Origin: Pseudomonas sp. NBRC 111124
Lineage (GTDB): Bacteria; Pseudomonadota; Gammaproteobacteria; Pseudomonadales; Pseudomonadaceae
DNA: 41,286 nucleotides
Assembly (NCBI RefSeq): GCF_001320245.1
Contig: NZ_BCBA01000070.1
Coordinates: forward strand, 1 to 41,286
Reading direction: 5' to 3'
The notes under the pieces are model-generated. The model did no database searches and was not told where the DNA came from. It was given only the letters and a program-made list of their open reading frames with translations. Shown one piece after another: positions 24,901-32,620 of this stretch (its first letter is position 1; each line of letters opens with the position of its first letter). Made by a program: the position numbers and the translations under genes.

Positions 24901-26464
24901 AGCTGAGCAACTGCATATCAAATTCTGTGAGCTCAACCTCCGCCTCGTACCAGCCGAAAATCCGTTTTTGGAAAGTGGTACTCAACAACGAAGTGACCGG
25001 TTTCCCCTCGTGCTGCAACTCTAACTTCTCGAAGAGGGGTTTCACGACAGTAGTGCAACGCAGCAACAAGGTGCCTGAAGGACCGGTGAGCACGTCTGCA
25101 CGCACCCAGCCCAGGTCCACCTGGACACCACTGGAGAGGTAGACCGCCGCAGGCACCGGAACGGGTAATACCTTGGTGCTGCGGCCTCGTACACGAAGCG
25201 TATAGGTCGCCCCATCGCGGGCTTCAAGCAAGACGTCCACGCTTAAGTAGGGGTCGTTGCCAGCCTGTGGCTTGACCGTCACGGGCTGCACGTACGCATT
25301 TGTGATTCTGCGCTGAAAAGCCAAACCGCCCTTCGGATCCTCAAAGACCTTGAGCAGCCCGTTACGGCCCTCCTTATCAATGGCATCATCCGCAGGCACA
25401 GCGCGCTTCAAGACGTCACGTTGCACGTCCTTGATCAGATCCTCACCGTTCACCCATGCGACGTACAACTGGTCGTCACTGCCATACGTCTTGCCGACGG
25501 CCAAGGCCAACAAACGATAATCCGTATCCGTCAATGGATCGTCGCCCTTCTTGACGTCCGAGTCCTTGCTGAACAACAGCTCCGGTGTCGACCACTGGTT
25601 GTCCAGGCCCAGATACATCAAATGCACGTTGAAGGTATAGCGCTCCTTGGCACCCTCCTCGATTTCTAGCGGCGCCTCGTATTGCAGCCATACCAGATGC
25701 AAGCGCCCACAGAACAGCACCAACCTGGCCTGAACCACCTGTGCAGCCGCCGGCATGCTGATGGCTTTCCATTCGCTCCAGGCATCGGGTTGCACAAAAG
25801 TGGACTGCTGGTCGACGCGAACCTCCGCTTTGCGGCAGTAAAACTTTGGCGGTGAGGCAGCATCGTGCCCCAGCAGGTAATAATCCGAGTTGGCCAACGT
25901 ATAGCCGGGGAACTTGCCTTCATCCGACTGTGGGCCTGCATAGTCGATGTAACCAGACTGCACGCGGATACTGTTCTGGAACTCGTAGCCATTCAGGTAG
26001 CTCAACAGCGCTTTTTGCGTAGCCGCGTCGGTGATCTTGCCCTGCGCCAGTTCGTTTTCCAGCCCCTGGAACAGCTCGGTTTTGTCGAAGCGCAGCTCCG
26101 GCCGAATGTAGTTCTCCGGGTAGTCTTCGAGCATCTGGTAGGCGGCCCAGATCGAGTAATTGGCCATGCCCTGTTGCCAGAACGTACGCAGTGCCGATGG
26201 CAACGCCGCGTCGTAACTGGGCTCGATATTGTTGAAGATACCGTTGATGTACGTCTGTACACAGGCCAGCGCTTCAGCCAGGTAGGACGTGGTTACCGCC
26301 GACGTGACCTGAGTGTCCAGCAACAGGTACTTGCTCAGGTGTTCGGCCGTCACCATGTTCAGTGCCGAGGCCTGAAGCACACCGGGTAACACATGGTGAA
26401 TGCTGAAGGCAGACAACGCATCCCGCCATTGTTCGGCCAGTTGATTGTTCAGTGCAGTGTTCAT
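21980..26464 (-). CDS. Toxin complex TcA, C-terminal half (TcaB-like: neuraminidase-like, channel and TcB-binding regions)
   Basis: Encodes 1494 residues. About 100-350 matches the neuraminidase-like region of TcA proteins (YIRPELRFDKTELFQGLENE, GRLHLVWLQYEAP). About 1000-1240 is the long helical stalk/channel region (FMEMEERIEQETLQFRHAAE; hydrophobic tip around 1068-1140 with AAMAVHGASSIATTVGSALT). The last 170 residues carry the TcB-binding signature (DYPGHYMRRLHSVAVSLPAL, PFEGTGAVSRWNLQFPLP, LSDIVLDIRYHA). TcA pentamers bind cells, insert the channel and inject the TcC toxin. The ATG at 26464 is favoured because GAGG lies 5 bases upstream; an in-frame GTG at 26470 is the alternative. It starts 42 bases after the TcaA-like stop, and both halves have their own ribosome sites, as in tcaA/tcaB arrangements. 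Confidence 0.93.
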   Translation of the reverse strand: MNTALNNQLAEQWRDALSAFSIHHVLPGVLQASALNMVTAEHLSKYLLLDTQVTSAVTTSYLAEALACVQTYINGIFNNIEPSYDAALPSALRTFWQQGMANYSIWAAYQMLEDYPENYIRPELRFDKTELFQGLENELAQGKITDAATQKALLSYLNGYEFQNSIRVQSGYIDYAGPQSDEGKFPGYTLANSDYYLLGHDAASPPKFYCRKAEVRVDQQSTFVQPDAWSEWKAISMPAAAQVVQARLVLFCGRLHLVWLQYEAPLEIEEGAKERYTFNVHLMYLGLDNQWSTPELLFSKDSDVKKGDDPLTDTDYRLLALAVGKTYGSDDQLYVAWVNGEDLIKDVQRDVLKRAVPADDAIDKEGRNGLLKVFEDPKGGLAFQRRITNAYVQPVTVKPQAGNDPYLSVDVLLEARDGATYTLRVRGRSTKVLPVPVPAAVYLSSGVQVDLGWVRADVLTGPSGTLLLRCTTVVKPLFEKLELQHEGKPVTSLLSTTFQKRIFGWYEAEVELTEFDMQLLSYKASNIRQGAGFTFRVDGSAPQALASQGNFIIGVALRMATRALAVTIGGTTFDAQSLTLNGSATSAWRGLLLDPETKSITVKFASDSESAQFEVGLGKMIDGGKPPTIAQQASGTDFLVVNLYEAVDKYRTVTSRLNSQHITDLINRAQASPQAVFAWDAQLLQEPAFDPKDVSTIYQGWQRADDDPKVEYFDANGLYLRELFFHVPHLIASRLQEEERFEDARRWLGLVFDPQRKQAATEQAGVDYWSCAWLLQDDTQAAGLEHQLVDPHVIALHAPSHYRKAVFMQQVQLLIGEADLLYRRQTRDSLANAWLLYNMAADLMGEAPNARAIDTWQPKPVDALLQSSRTGESRLLEHAHDVQPADLPKQLATFVWAGVSAHPAFRAPVNQQLLDTWGVLARRFHNLRHFLTLEGNPMQLPLYEPPANPFDLLLARMGGNASLAHLQGYRTVVPPYRFRTLVAKAQETVAILIQFGEQLRGFMEMEERIEQETLQFRHAAEIANYAIAMQQQLYQQQRKNHDVLSAQRAASELRRVHYQALYDENVSALEIAAMAVHGASSIATTVGSALTGAGYLMNTPPNVFGMANGGHRVGNPLIAAGTIAYAAGSIGELTAKNMQDTEMYRRRRQEWQLQYKLADKELQVLDKQLEAQQHATQAASAGLDHSRKALAQAEQMYAFYQNKSTSAALYRWLRSQASTWHATLFDVAVSLCNSAEACWQYETGNYDKRIIRTPVWQADRWGLNAGAELRLDLQRLEAEALLRNERHLEIRKTVSLQALLEDDEQLLFNKRGEPIKDWPALLAVLRADGELAFNLSQSLYDQDYPGHYMRRLHSVAVSLPALLGPYQNIRATLTQTQSSLLIRPDIEGVHFLTPKAQRNGDGSNVMMSLRPHQQVCLSTGSQDLGLVTAPEADDRYLPFEGTGAVSRWNLQFPLPEKQTQLLEGLSDIVLDIRYHALPGGAQFTREVQALLNQV

Positions 26465-26506
26465 GATCACCTCGCTAACCGCGATGAAAAACGTTCTGGA
26501 AAAGAA

Positions 26507-29500
26507 TCAACGGGAGGGATGAACCTTGACCGGGGTCCGGATGCCGTCGACGGCGTGCTCGTACATCAGCCTGAACTCACCACTGCCGGGCTGGATCAGC
26601 GCCGTGGATTCGCAATGCACGGTCCATTGCACCGTGCCATCGACAAAGTGCTGCTCCTCCCCCAACTGGGGTTCGACAGACAGCCCCAGCGAATAGGCCG
26701 AATGGCGACCGAAATAGCGCAGGTGCACCGGCATGGTCAGGAGTGGGTAGTCTTCCAGGTGATAAGTCAGGGTATGCTGGGTCTTCCCTGAAGACGGCTG
26801 AACGATCTCGATGGATTCCTCCACGCGCTTACCGTCAAACTCGATATCAACCGCAAGTGCCGGCATGAATTGAATGGCCTCGAACGGATGTGTATTACCC
26901 GTCCAGCTGGCAACCACGTTGAAGGTTTTCGGCGCCTTGCTCTTGAGCGCGAAGCGGCTGACCCCCTCCTCCCCCGTCAACAGCACAGTCGTCAGGGCAT
27001 CATCCTCCAGCACTGTCCAGGTCACCGGATAACGCGCCACCGGCTCGCCTTCGGAACTGCAGATTTTTACTTCGAATTCCGCGGCCATGACGCCGTCAGC
27101 CATTGGCCAGTCCCAAGACTGGTCGGTTACGTATTGATCGGCATCGGCCAGTACCTTGAACTCCAGCGCCTTGCTGACATAGTCCTTGCCATCGGTGGTC
27201 AATAATGCAGTGACCCGCATGAGGCCAGTTTCGGCACTCTTGAAGGTGGCACGGGCCATGCCATCCTTATCACTCTGTGGGTCCGCCTGGTCCAACTCAG
27301 CCCCCTCGCACTCCCAGAGCAGCGGCTGGTTGGCGGCCGGTTTGCCGTCCAGGCCGAACACCCAGGCGGTGACGCTGATGGGCTCGCCGGCCACCGCCGA
27401 GGAAGTGAGATTCAATGCACTGATGAAAGGTCTGTTGGCGAAACCAATGGGGCGGATAATCGGGTCCAAATTGCCGAACCAGACCAACACGCTTCCCTCG
27501 CCTGCCTCCAGGCTCCGCACCTTCATGGTGCTTATGCCGTCACGATCGGTCGTGCTGTTCCCGTCGCTGTCGACCAGATGCCCAATGCTGGTAGACCAGG
27601 ACACAAGACGATCGCCCCCCAAGTTTCCAAGCTGATCCCTGAGTTGAAACTGCAGGGTGTAGGTTCCCTGGTTGCCCGCCGGAAGCCAGGGCTCCGCGGG
27701 CCTGCTACCCATCCCCCAAAGCACGAACGTCAAGTCATCGCAATCGATCACCACCGGTGGTGCGTAGGCCTCACTGTCGAGCAGGTAACTGGCTTTGACA
27801 TTCGCCACGCCCTGCGCATCTCCCGCCTGCAAGGTCACTGTGGCTCGCCCCTGGTCATCCGTGTAACTGAAGCGGTCAAGCAAATCGCCCATATCGGTGG
27901 ACCAGTTCACCCGGATGCCCGGCACCGGCTGGTTGTTCATATCCAGCAAGGTCAGCGTCAGGATCGAGCGCTTTTCATGCTCCTCGTACTGGTCTTCTTC
28001 AGCGGCTTTGGCAATCAGCCGCAGAGAACTGGCGGTGCAGCGTGTGGACAAACTCTGACGCAGTTCCTCATCGTCCCTGGGCGCGTCGACCGTATGCCTG
28101 AGGCTGCTGAGCATTTCTTCCGCCGTCGCCCGATAGGCACGCGTATCGGAGCCTGGGCCAAGCTGGCTGAGTTTCATCAGCGAGGCCGCGCTCAAGCCGG
28201 TTTTCTTGCACAATTCTCGGGTATCGAGCAGAGCACAGAATTGGGCCAGGTTGCGGATGATGCCGTCGGTCGACACCAGGCTCGCCACATCCAGTACCTC
28301 GCGAATGCCGCACCCCAGCAGATTGGCAACCTTCTCGGCGGCGGCATCTTTGACCAGCCGGTGTTCGTTGTCGCTCATCTCACCCAAGGCTTCAACCAAC
28401 GAGAAGTAGCCAAGCAATTGCGCTTCCGACTGTCTGGCCGTGCGCACCAAACGCGTGTAGCGCTCCAGGTAGTACAGCGTCGGTAATGTCAGTTCAGGGG
28501 TCTGGATACTGAAGCGCTGGCGCTGGGTGCGCACCAACAGGCTGGAGAACATGGCCGGGCTCAGGGAAAACCGCCTGACCACTTCGGCGCGGCGCTGCAT
28601 TTGCCGCTCCAGCGGCAGGATGGTCTTGAGCTGTTCCGAGTCAGGTTGTTGCGGATCGAACCCGATCGCACTCGCCATCCACGTATGCACATTGGCCTCG
28701 GCCCAGTAGATCACCGGGATGACCATGGTGGACTCAAGGTCGAGCAACTGCGCCAGCTGCTCCTGCACCGCCCCCCACTGTTGCGAGCGCACACGCAGTA
28801 CCACGCCAAGGATCAGGCTGGTCAGACGCTCAGCTTCATCGGCGGTCAATGCAGGCAGTTCGGGTTCCACAGCGGAGCGTGCAGCCGATAGCGTAGAACT
28901 GCCCTCTTCCTGCGGCTGCAACTGCTCGATCACTGCCTGGATTTCCCGCCTGGCAAAGTCTTCATACAGCGCCGGGTTGAAGTCCTCTTCCGGGTTACCG
29001 CTCTCAGTGATCAAACCGTCATCGTCAACGATCTGCAGCAGATAGCTCTGCCAGCTGCCCCGGTTGAGCGGGGTCACGCCGGCTTCCTCGAGCAGGCCAT
29101 TGAACGCCCGGAATGGCTGCAGCTTGCCTGCCAGCTCGGTCAGCAAGGTCCTGACCTCCATGGAGGCCACATCCGAACGCTCGTGGGGCAGTAGCTGCCG
29201 CACCAGCCAGGCGATCGGAATCTCCTGCTCCCGACACCAGAGCACACTCGTGGCGAGGGCATGAACGACGTTGATCACATCAGTCTGTGTCGTATCGCTG
29301 CGGTACGTCGCAACCTGCGGCTTGCCAGTCAAGCGCAGCGCATACAGGCCTTCAGGGTTGAGCACTTCCAGCAGCGACAACAGCTCCACGGGGGTGATCG
29401 CCAACAGGCGGGCCAGCCATACCAGACGGTAGAAGGCCGAAACGACCGACAACGAACGCGTCAGGCCTGTGCCCCCTTGAGCCTGCATGATCACCCGCAC

Positions 29501-31219
29501 CATTGGCCGGAAGGTTTCCACGTTGATGCCCAGGCCACTGCATAACTGGTCGATGAAACGCTTACTTGTTTCATCGTCATCGGTCAGGCTGAGCGTCCCT
29601 TCATCCAGCAGCAGGACGTTGGGGCCGCTGCTATTGAACACCTGGTCGAACTGGCTGGGTGCCTTGCTGGTGCCGTAGATGGACATGTCAGCCAGCAAAA
29701 CGGAAAAATCGTCGGTATAGCGGGCCAGGCGCTCCGGCGTGTCCACCCTCGCAAAACGCTCGCGTAGAAACTGGAACAGCCCCAGGCTTCTCAACGTGTC
29801 GGACGTGATCACCATCGGCCTATCGGTATTGTTCAGGTGCCCCCGGCTGCGTTCGATCAGGGCATGCGTCTCTCCATCGATGGCGGCGCAGAGCAGCCGG
29901 TCGGCGTGCGCGTATTCCAGGCCAAGGGCATTGGCCACACGCACCAGGCGGTTGACCCGGTCACAGCGGGCCGCAGTGAGAAAGTGGAACTCATGCTGTG
30001 TCTCATCCCCCTCCTGATTACCAACCGCGACCGGATCAGTACCACCACTGTTGATGAAACGAGCACCGGCCAGGCTGGCACTGGCCCATTTGACGGTGGC
30101 CTCCGGCACATTGGCAGAGCGCAGCGGAGCATGCTCAGCCAGTGCAAACAGCCGTTGCATGCCTGCCTGGTCGATCTGCAATGCCTGGCAAAACTTGACC
30201 ACGTTCTGCAGGTCCGGGTATCCCTGAACACCAAAATTCTGCTGAAAGAAATCTGCTTCACCCATGGAGTCGCTCAGGCCATCCGGTACGTCGCCGCGCG
30301 TCGTCAGGGCCTGCAGCTCAGCTGTCAGCCGGGTAAGGTGAACGGCAGTGCCTTCTTCGAAATACGGTGGTTCAAGGAGAAGCTTGCGCAGCAGCGGCCC
30401 CATTGAAGCGTCTTGCAGCAGTGCATCGTCAGAGCGGGATGAATGGGCGCCTGGGCGGATGAAATACGGGGCCTGGATGTCACTCAGGCGCGAGACTTCA
30501 CTCAGGTACACCTTGTTGTGTGCCAGCACGGTACGGATTTGCTGCCAGTAGGCTTCGTAGGGAAACAACCGGGGTGGATAGCGAACCTCTAGCAGTTTGT
30601 CTTCGACGCGCGTCAGGTCTTGCGGTGTTTGCTGGCGCTTGGTTTCGATCAACTGCTGCAGCGCCTGGACGACGACCTCGACCTGAGTCACCTCCTGGTT
30701 CATGGTTTGCGCATCGAGCATGAGCTTGAACACATCTGGCCGGCGATCTCGCAGGGTCAGCGCGCGGTCGGCATCGGCCTCGGTCTCCAGGTGTTGCTCA
30801 ACGAACAGCAGCAAGTCGATCAGATAAGCCGCGGGGGACACGGTGGCGTCTACCGCCTGGGGATCAGCGTTGTTGCCCCAGGTTGGGCGAAACTGGTTTT
30901 CAAAGGTAGGCCCGGTCGACTGTGCGAGGGGGCCTTTGAGTTCGTCCGCCGAACGCCCGCTGCCGTCGCTCAGGCGCTTTTCGCGGAACGCCCGCATCAT
31001 GGCTGCAGTGGTGACATCCAGACGCGCCTTGAGCTGCGTCGCTTGCGCGTGGGTCAGGGACGGGAACTGCGCCATCAGCTCGGTCGGGCGCATGCGTTGC
31101 AGGCCGGTCAGCAAATCATCGGACAGCGGCGTCGTTTCGAGATTGACCTTGATCCCGGGCTCGGTACCCAGCAGCCTTTCGAAAAGCGATACGGCTTTGG
31201 TAGATCTGCTTTTTGCCAT
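26507..31219 (-). CDS. Toxin complex TcA, N-terminal half (TcaA-like, VRP1) with C-terminal bacterial Ig-like domains
   Basis: Encodes 1570 residues. The VRP1/SpvA-type region begins near 118 (SPAAYLIDLLLFVEQHLE, LRDRRPDVFKLMLDAQTMNQ). The helical shell of TcA continues to about 1075, with segments such as LPTLYYLERYTRLVRTARQS and SLVSTDGIIRNLAQFCALL. From about 1084 the protein changes to beta-rich repeats with the Big_1/invasin-like pattern (LLDMNNQPVPGIRVNWSTDM; units near 1084, 1168, 1264 and 1370) and a final beta domain from about 1459. There is no signal peptide, as usual for Tc. It is the first gene of the Tc operon, with GGAG before the ATG. Separate TcA halves are known in tcaA/tcaB-type loci; the Ig-like tail probably sits outside the shell and may bind host surfaces, which is inference. 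Confidence 0.92.
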   Translation of the reverse strand: MAKSRSTKAVSLFERLLGTEPGIKVNLETTPLSDDLLTGLQRMRPTELMAQFPSLTHAQATQLKARLDVTTAAMMRAFREKRLSDGSGRSADELKGPLAQSTGPTFENQFRPTWGNNADPQAVDATVSPAAYLIDLLLFVEQHLETEADADRALTLRDRRPDVFKLMLDAQTMNQEVTQVEVVVQALQQLIETKRQQTPQDLTRVEDKLLEVRYPPRLFPYEAYWQQIRTVLAHNKVYLSEVSRLSDIQAPYFIRPGAHSSRSDDALLQDASMGPLLRKLLLEPPYFEEGTAVHLTRLTAELQALTTRGDVPDGLSDSMGEADFFQQNFGVQGYPDLQNVVKFCQALQIDQAGMQRLFALAEHAPLRSANVPEATVKWASASLAGARFINSGGTDPVAVGNQEGDETQHEFHFLTAARCDRVNRLVRVANALGLEYAHADRLLCAAIDGETHALIERSRGHLNNTDRPMVITSDTLRSLGLFQFLRERFARVDTPERLARYTDDFSVLLADMSIYGTSKAPSQFDQVFNSSGPNVLLLDEGTLSLTDDDETSKRFIDQLCSGLGINVETFRPMVRVIMQAQGGTGLTRSLSVVSAFYRLVWLARLLAITPVELLSLLEVLNPEGLYALRLTGKPQVATYRSDTTQTDVINVVHALATSVLWCREQEIPIAWLVRQLLPHERSDVASMEVRTLLTELAGKLQPFRAFNGLLEEAGVTPLNRGSWQSYLLQIVDDDGLITESGNPEEDFNPALYEDFARREIQAVIEQLQPQEEGSSTLSAARSAVEPELPALTADEAERLTSLILGVVLRVRSQQWGAVQEQLAQLLDLESTMVIPVIYWAEANVHTWMASAIGFDPQQPDSEQLKTILPLERQMQRRAEVVRRFSLSPAMFSSLLVRTQRQRFSIQTPELTLPTLYYLERYTRLVRTARQSEAQLLGYFSLVEALGEMSDNEHRLVKDAAAEKVANLLGCGIREVLDVASLVSTDGIIRNLAQFCALLDTRELCKKTGLSAASLMKLSQLGPGSDTRAYRATAEEMLSSLRHTVDAPRDDEELRQSLSTRCTASSLRLIAKAAEEDQYEEHEKRSILTLTLLDMNNQPVPGIRVNWSTDMGDLLDRFSYTDDQGRATVTLQAGDAQGVANVKASYLLDSEAYAPPVVIDCDDLTFVLWGMGSRPAEPWLPAGNQGTYTLQFQLRDQLGNLGGDRLVSWSTSIGHLVDSDGNSTTDRDGISTMKVRSLEAGEGSVLVWFGNLDPIIRPIGFANRPFISALNLTSSAVAGEPISVTAWVFGLDGKPAANQPLLWECEGAELDQADPQSDKDGMARATFKSAETGLMRVTALLTTDGKDYVSKALEFKVLADADQYVTDQSWDWPMADGVMAAEFEVKICSSEGEPVARYPVTWTVLEDDALTTVLLTGEEGVSRFALKSKAPKTFNVVASWTGNTHPFEAIQFMPALAVDIEFDGKRVEESIEIVQPSSGKTQHTLTYHLEDYPLLTMPVHLRYFGRHSAYSLGLSVEPQLGEEQHFVDGTVQWTVHCESTALIQPGSGEFRLMYEHAVDGIRTPVKVHPSR

Positions 31220-31364
31220 TGTCCTCTCCCGACCGCACGCTCGTTGTCGTGCACAGTGATACGGCGTTGGGAGAAAACTACTTGGGATACTGCAAGGCTG
31301 AAACTGGTAGAAATGTCAGGTGCAGGTGGCCAATGGGTATGCAAAACTCGGCATGCTCAACGGG

Positions 31365-32423
31365 CTACAACTCTGGGTCCAACCCCACCTTGTCACCCTG
31401 CCAGTCAAACCGTTCCACCTCATGCCGGCGCTTGCGGAAACTGTAGGGCGTCTCGCCATACTGCTTGCGGAACCACAATATGAAGTGCGACGCATCGGAG
31501 AACCCGCAGGCCAATGCGATGGTGGTGATGTTCTGGCTGGTGTTCACCAGCAGGCGCCGTGCATGGTCCAGGCGCAGCTTGCGCCAGTAGTTGGCCGGCG
31601 GTTCCTGGGTGTTGGCGACGAACTCGCGGTGCAGTTGTCGCGGGTGGGTGCCGACTGCCTCGGCCACGGCCTTGAGCGTCATCGACGCATCGAGGTTGGC
31701 ACGCATGAAGGCGATTGCCCGCTGCACCCGGTCGTTCTGGTACACACTGTCGCTAGCCGCCTTGTCACTCTCCTCTTCCGCCCGCTCGTCCACCAACAGG
31801 TACTCCAGGCCCTTCTGCGCCCGCACCGCGCCGCAGTGGCGGCGGATCAGGTTGGCGGCGAGGTCGATGGCGGTGCCTCCCGGGCAAGTGATGATGCCGC
31901 GGTCATCGACGTAGCTCTTGTCGATGACCATGGTCGACAGCGGGAAGCGCTCGCGGAACTCGTCGCGCAGGGTAAAGTGCACCGCGCAACGGCGGCCGTC
32001 GAGCAGGCCTGCCTTGCCCAGCACGAATGAAGCCGAGCACAGGGCGATGATCGGGATGTTGGCCGCATGCACGTCGCGCAAGGCATCCAGCAGCCAGTCC
32101 GGCGGGTTGCGGGTTTCGCCAAGCAGGCCGCCGGCGACCACGATGTAGTCGTACTGGGCGAACAGGTTGAGCGATTTGGTCGGTGAGATCGGCATGCCGC
32201 AACTGGCGGCGATCGGCTGGTCGTCGAGGGTCATCCAGTCCCACTGGCAATAGACCTGCTGGCTGCGGAACGACTTGTCGGCGGCAAAGCGCAGCGAATC
32301 CACCAGGCCGGCGACGGGTACCAGGGTGAACTGGTTGAGCAGCACGAAGCCGACGCGCAGTTCGGGCTTGATCTGAGCCGGTGGTTCGGGGGTTTGTAGT
32401 TGTTCTTGTCGTTGCGCAACCAT
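31365..32423 (-). CDS. GlxA-type AraC-family transcriptional regulator (DJ-1/PfpI domain plus HTH)
   Basis: Encodes 352 residues. The N-terminal DJ-1/PfpI-like sensor domain (about 20-200) includes YDYIVVAGGLLGETRNPP and IALCSASFVLGKAGLLDGRR; the C-terminal AraC double helix-turn-helix (about 245-335) includes LKAVAEAVGTHPRQLHREF and ITTIALACGFSDASHFILWF. In Pseudomonas such regulators (for example GbdR, CdhR) activate catabolism of quaternary amines or amino acids. The ATG at 32423 is chosen because GAGG lies 9 bases upstream; the ATG at 32438 has no ribosome site. It is divergent from the FAD oxidoreductase operon and likely controls it. It is also directly upstream of and co-oriented with the Tc operon, with no terminator visible in the 145-base gap, so read-through is possible. 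Confidence 0.9.
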   Translation of the reverse strand: MVAQRQEQLQTPEPPAQIKPELRVGFVLLNQFTLVPVAGLVDSLRFAADKSFRSQQVYCQWDWMTLDDQPIAASCGMPISPTKSLNLFAQYDYIVVAGGLLGETRNPPDWLLDALRDVHAANIPIIALCSASFVLGKAGLLDGRRCAVHFTLRDEFRERFPLSTMVIDKSYVDDRGIITCPGGTAIDLAANLIRRHCGAVRAQKGLEYLLVDERAEEESDKAASDSVYQNDRVQRAIAFMRANLDASMTLKAVAEAVGTHPRQLHREFVANTQEPPANYWRKLRLDHARRLLVNTSQNITTIALACGFSDASHFILWFRKQYGETPYSFRKRRHEVERFDWQGDKVGLDPEL

Positions 32424-32462
32424 GAACGAGGGCCTCATGACATGCTGAATAGCGCCATTGTA

Positions 32463-32494
32463 GGACGCCCCTGGCGTCCGGCATATCATATGCC
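32463..32494. promoter_or_regulatory. Two abutting inverted repeats containing CGTCC-N8-ATATG, candidate operator
   Basis: GGACGCC-CCT-GGCGTCC (32463-32479) is immediately followed by GGCATAT-C-ATATGCC (32480-32494), both perfect. The pair contains CGTCC-N8-ATATG at 32475-32492, the same core as in the shared blocks at 6728 and 10630. It lies between the regulator gene and the divergent FAD oxidoreductase gene, the natural site for autoregulation and activation. The rest of 32424-32620 shows no other clear structure. Confidence 0.6.
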
Positions 32495-32620
32495 GCACGA
32501 CAAATAGTAAGTCCATGACACAACGCGCCGCCGTTCTATCAATTGTCATGGCTGTAATATCGGGCCGCCGGCCACGCTGAGCATCATGTAGTCACAACAA
32601 CATGCTCAGAGGCACCCCTC

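Noticed and set aside
26465..26506. TcA split as a frameshift or nonsense mutation of a single TcA gene
   Set aside because: Each half has its own start and ribosome site, the gap is a clean 42 bases, and two-gene TcA (tcaA/tcaB type) is a known arrangement.
31220..31364. Specific promoter for the Tc operon
   Set aside because: Several AT-rich hexamers can be paired, but none has good -35 and -10 boxes at proper spacing, so no promoter is called.
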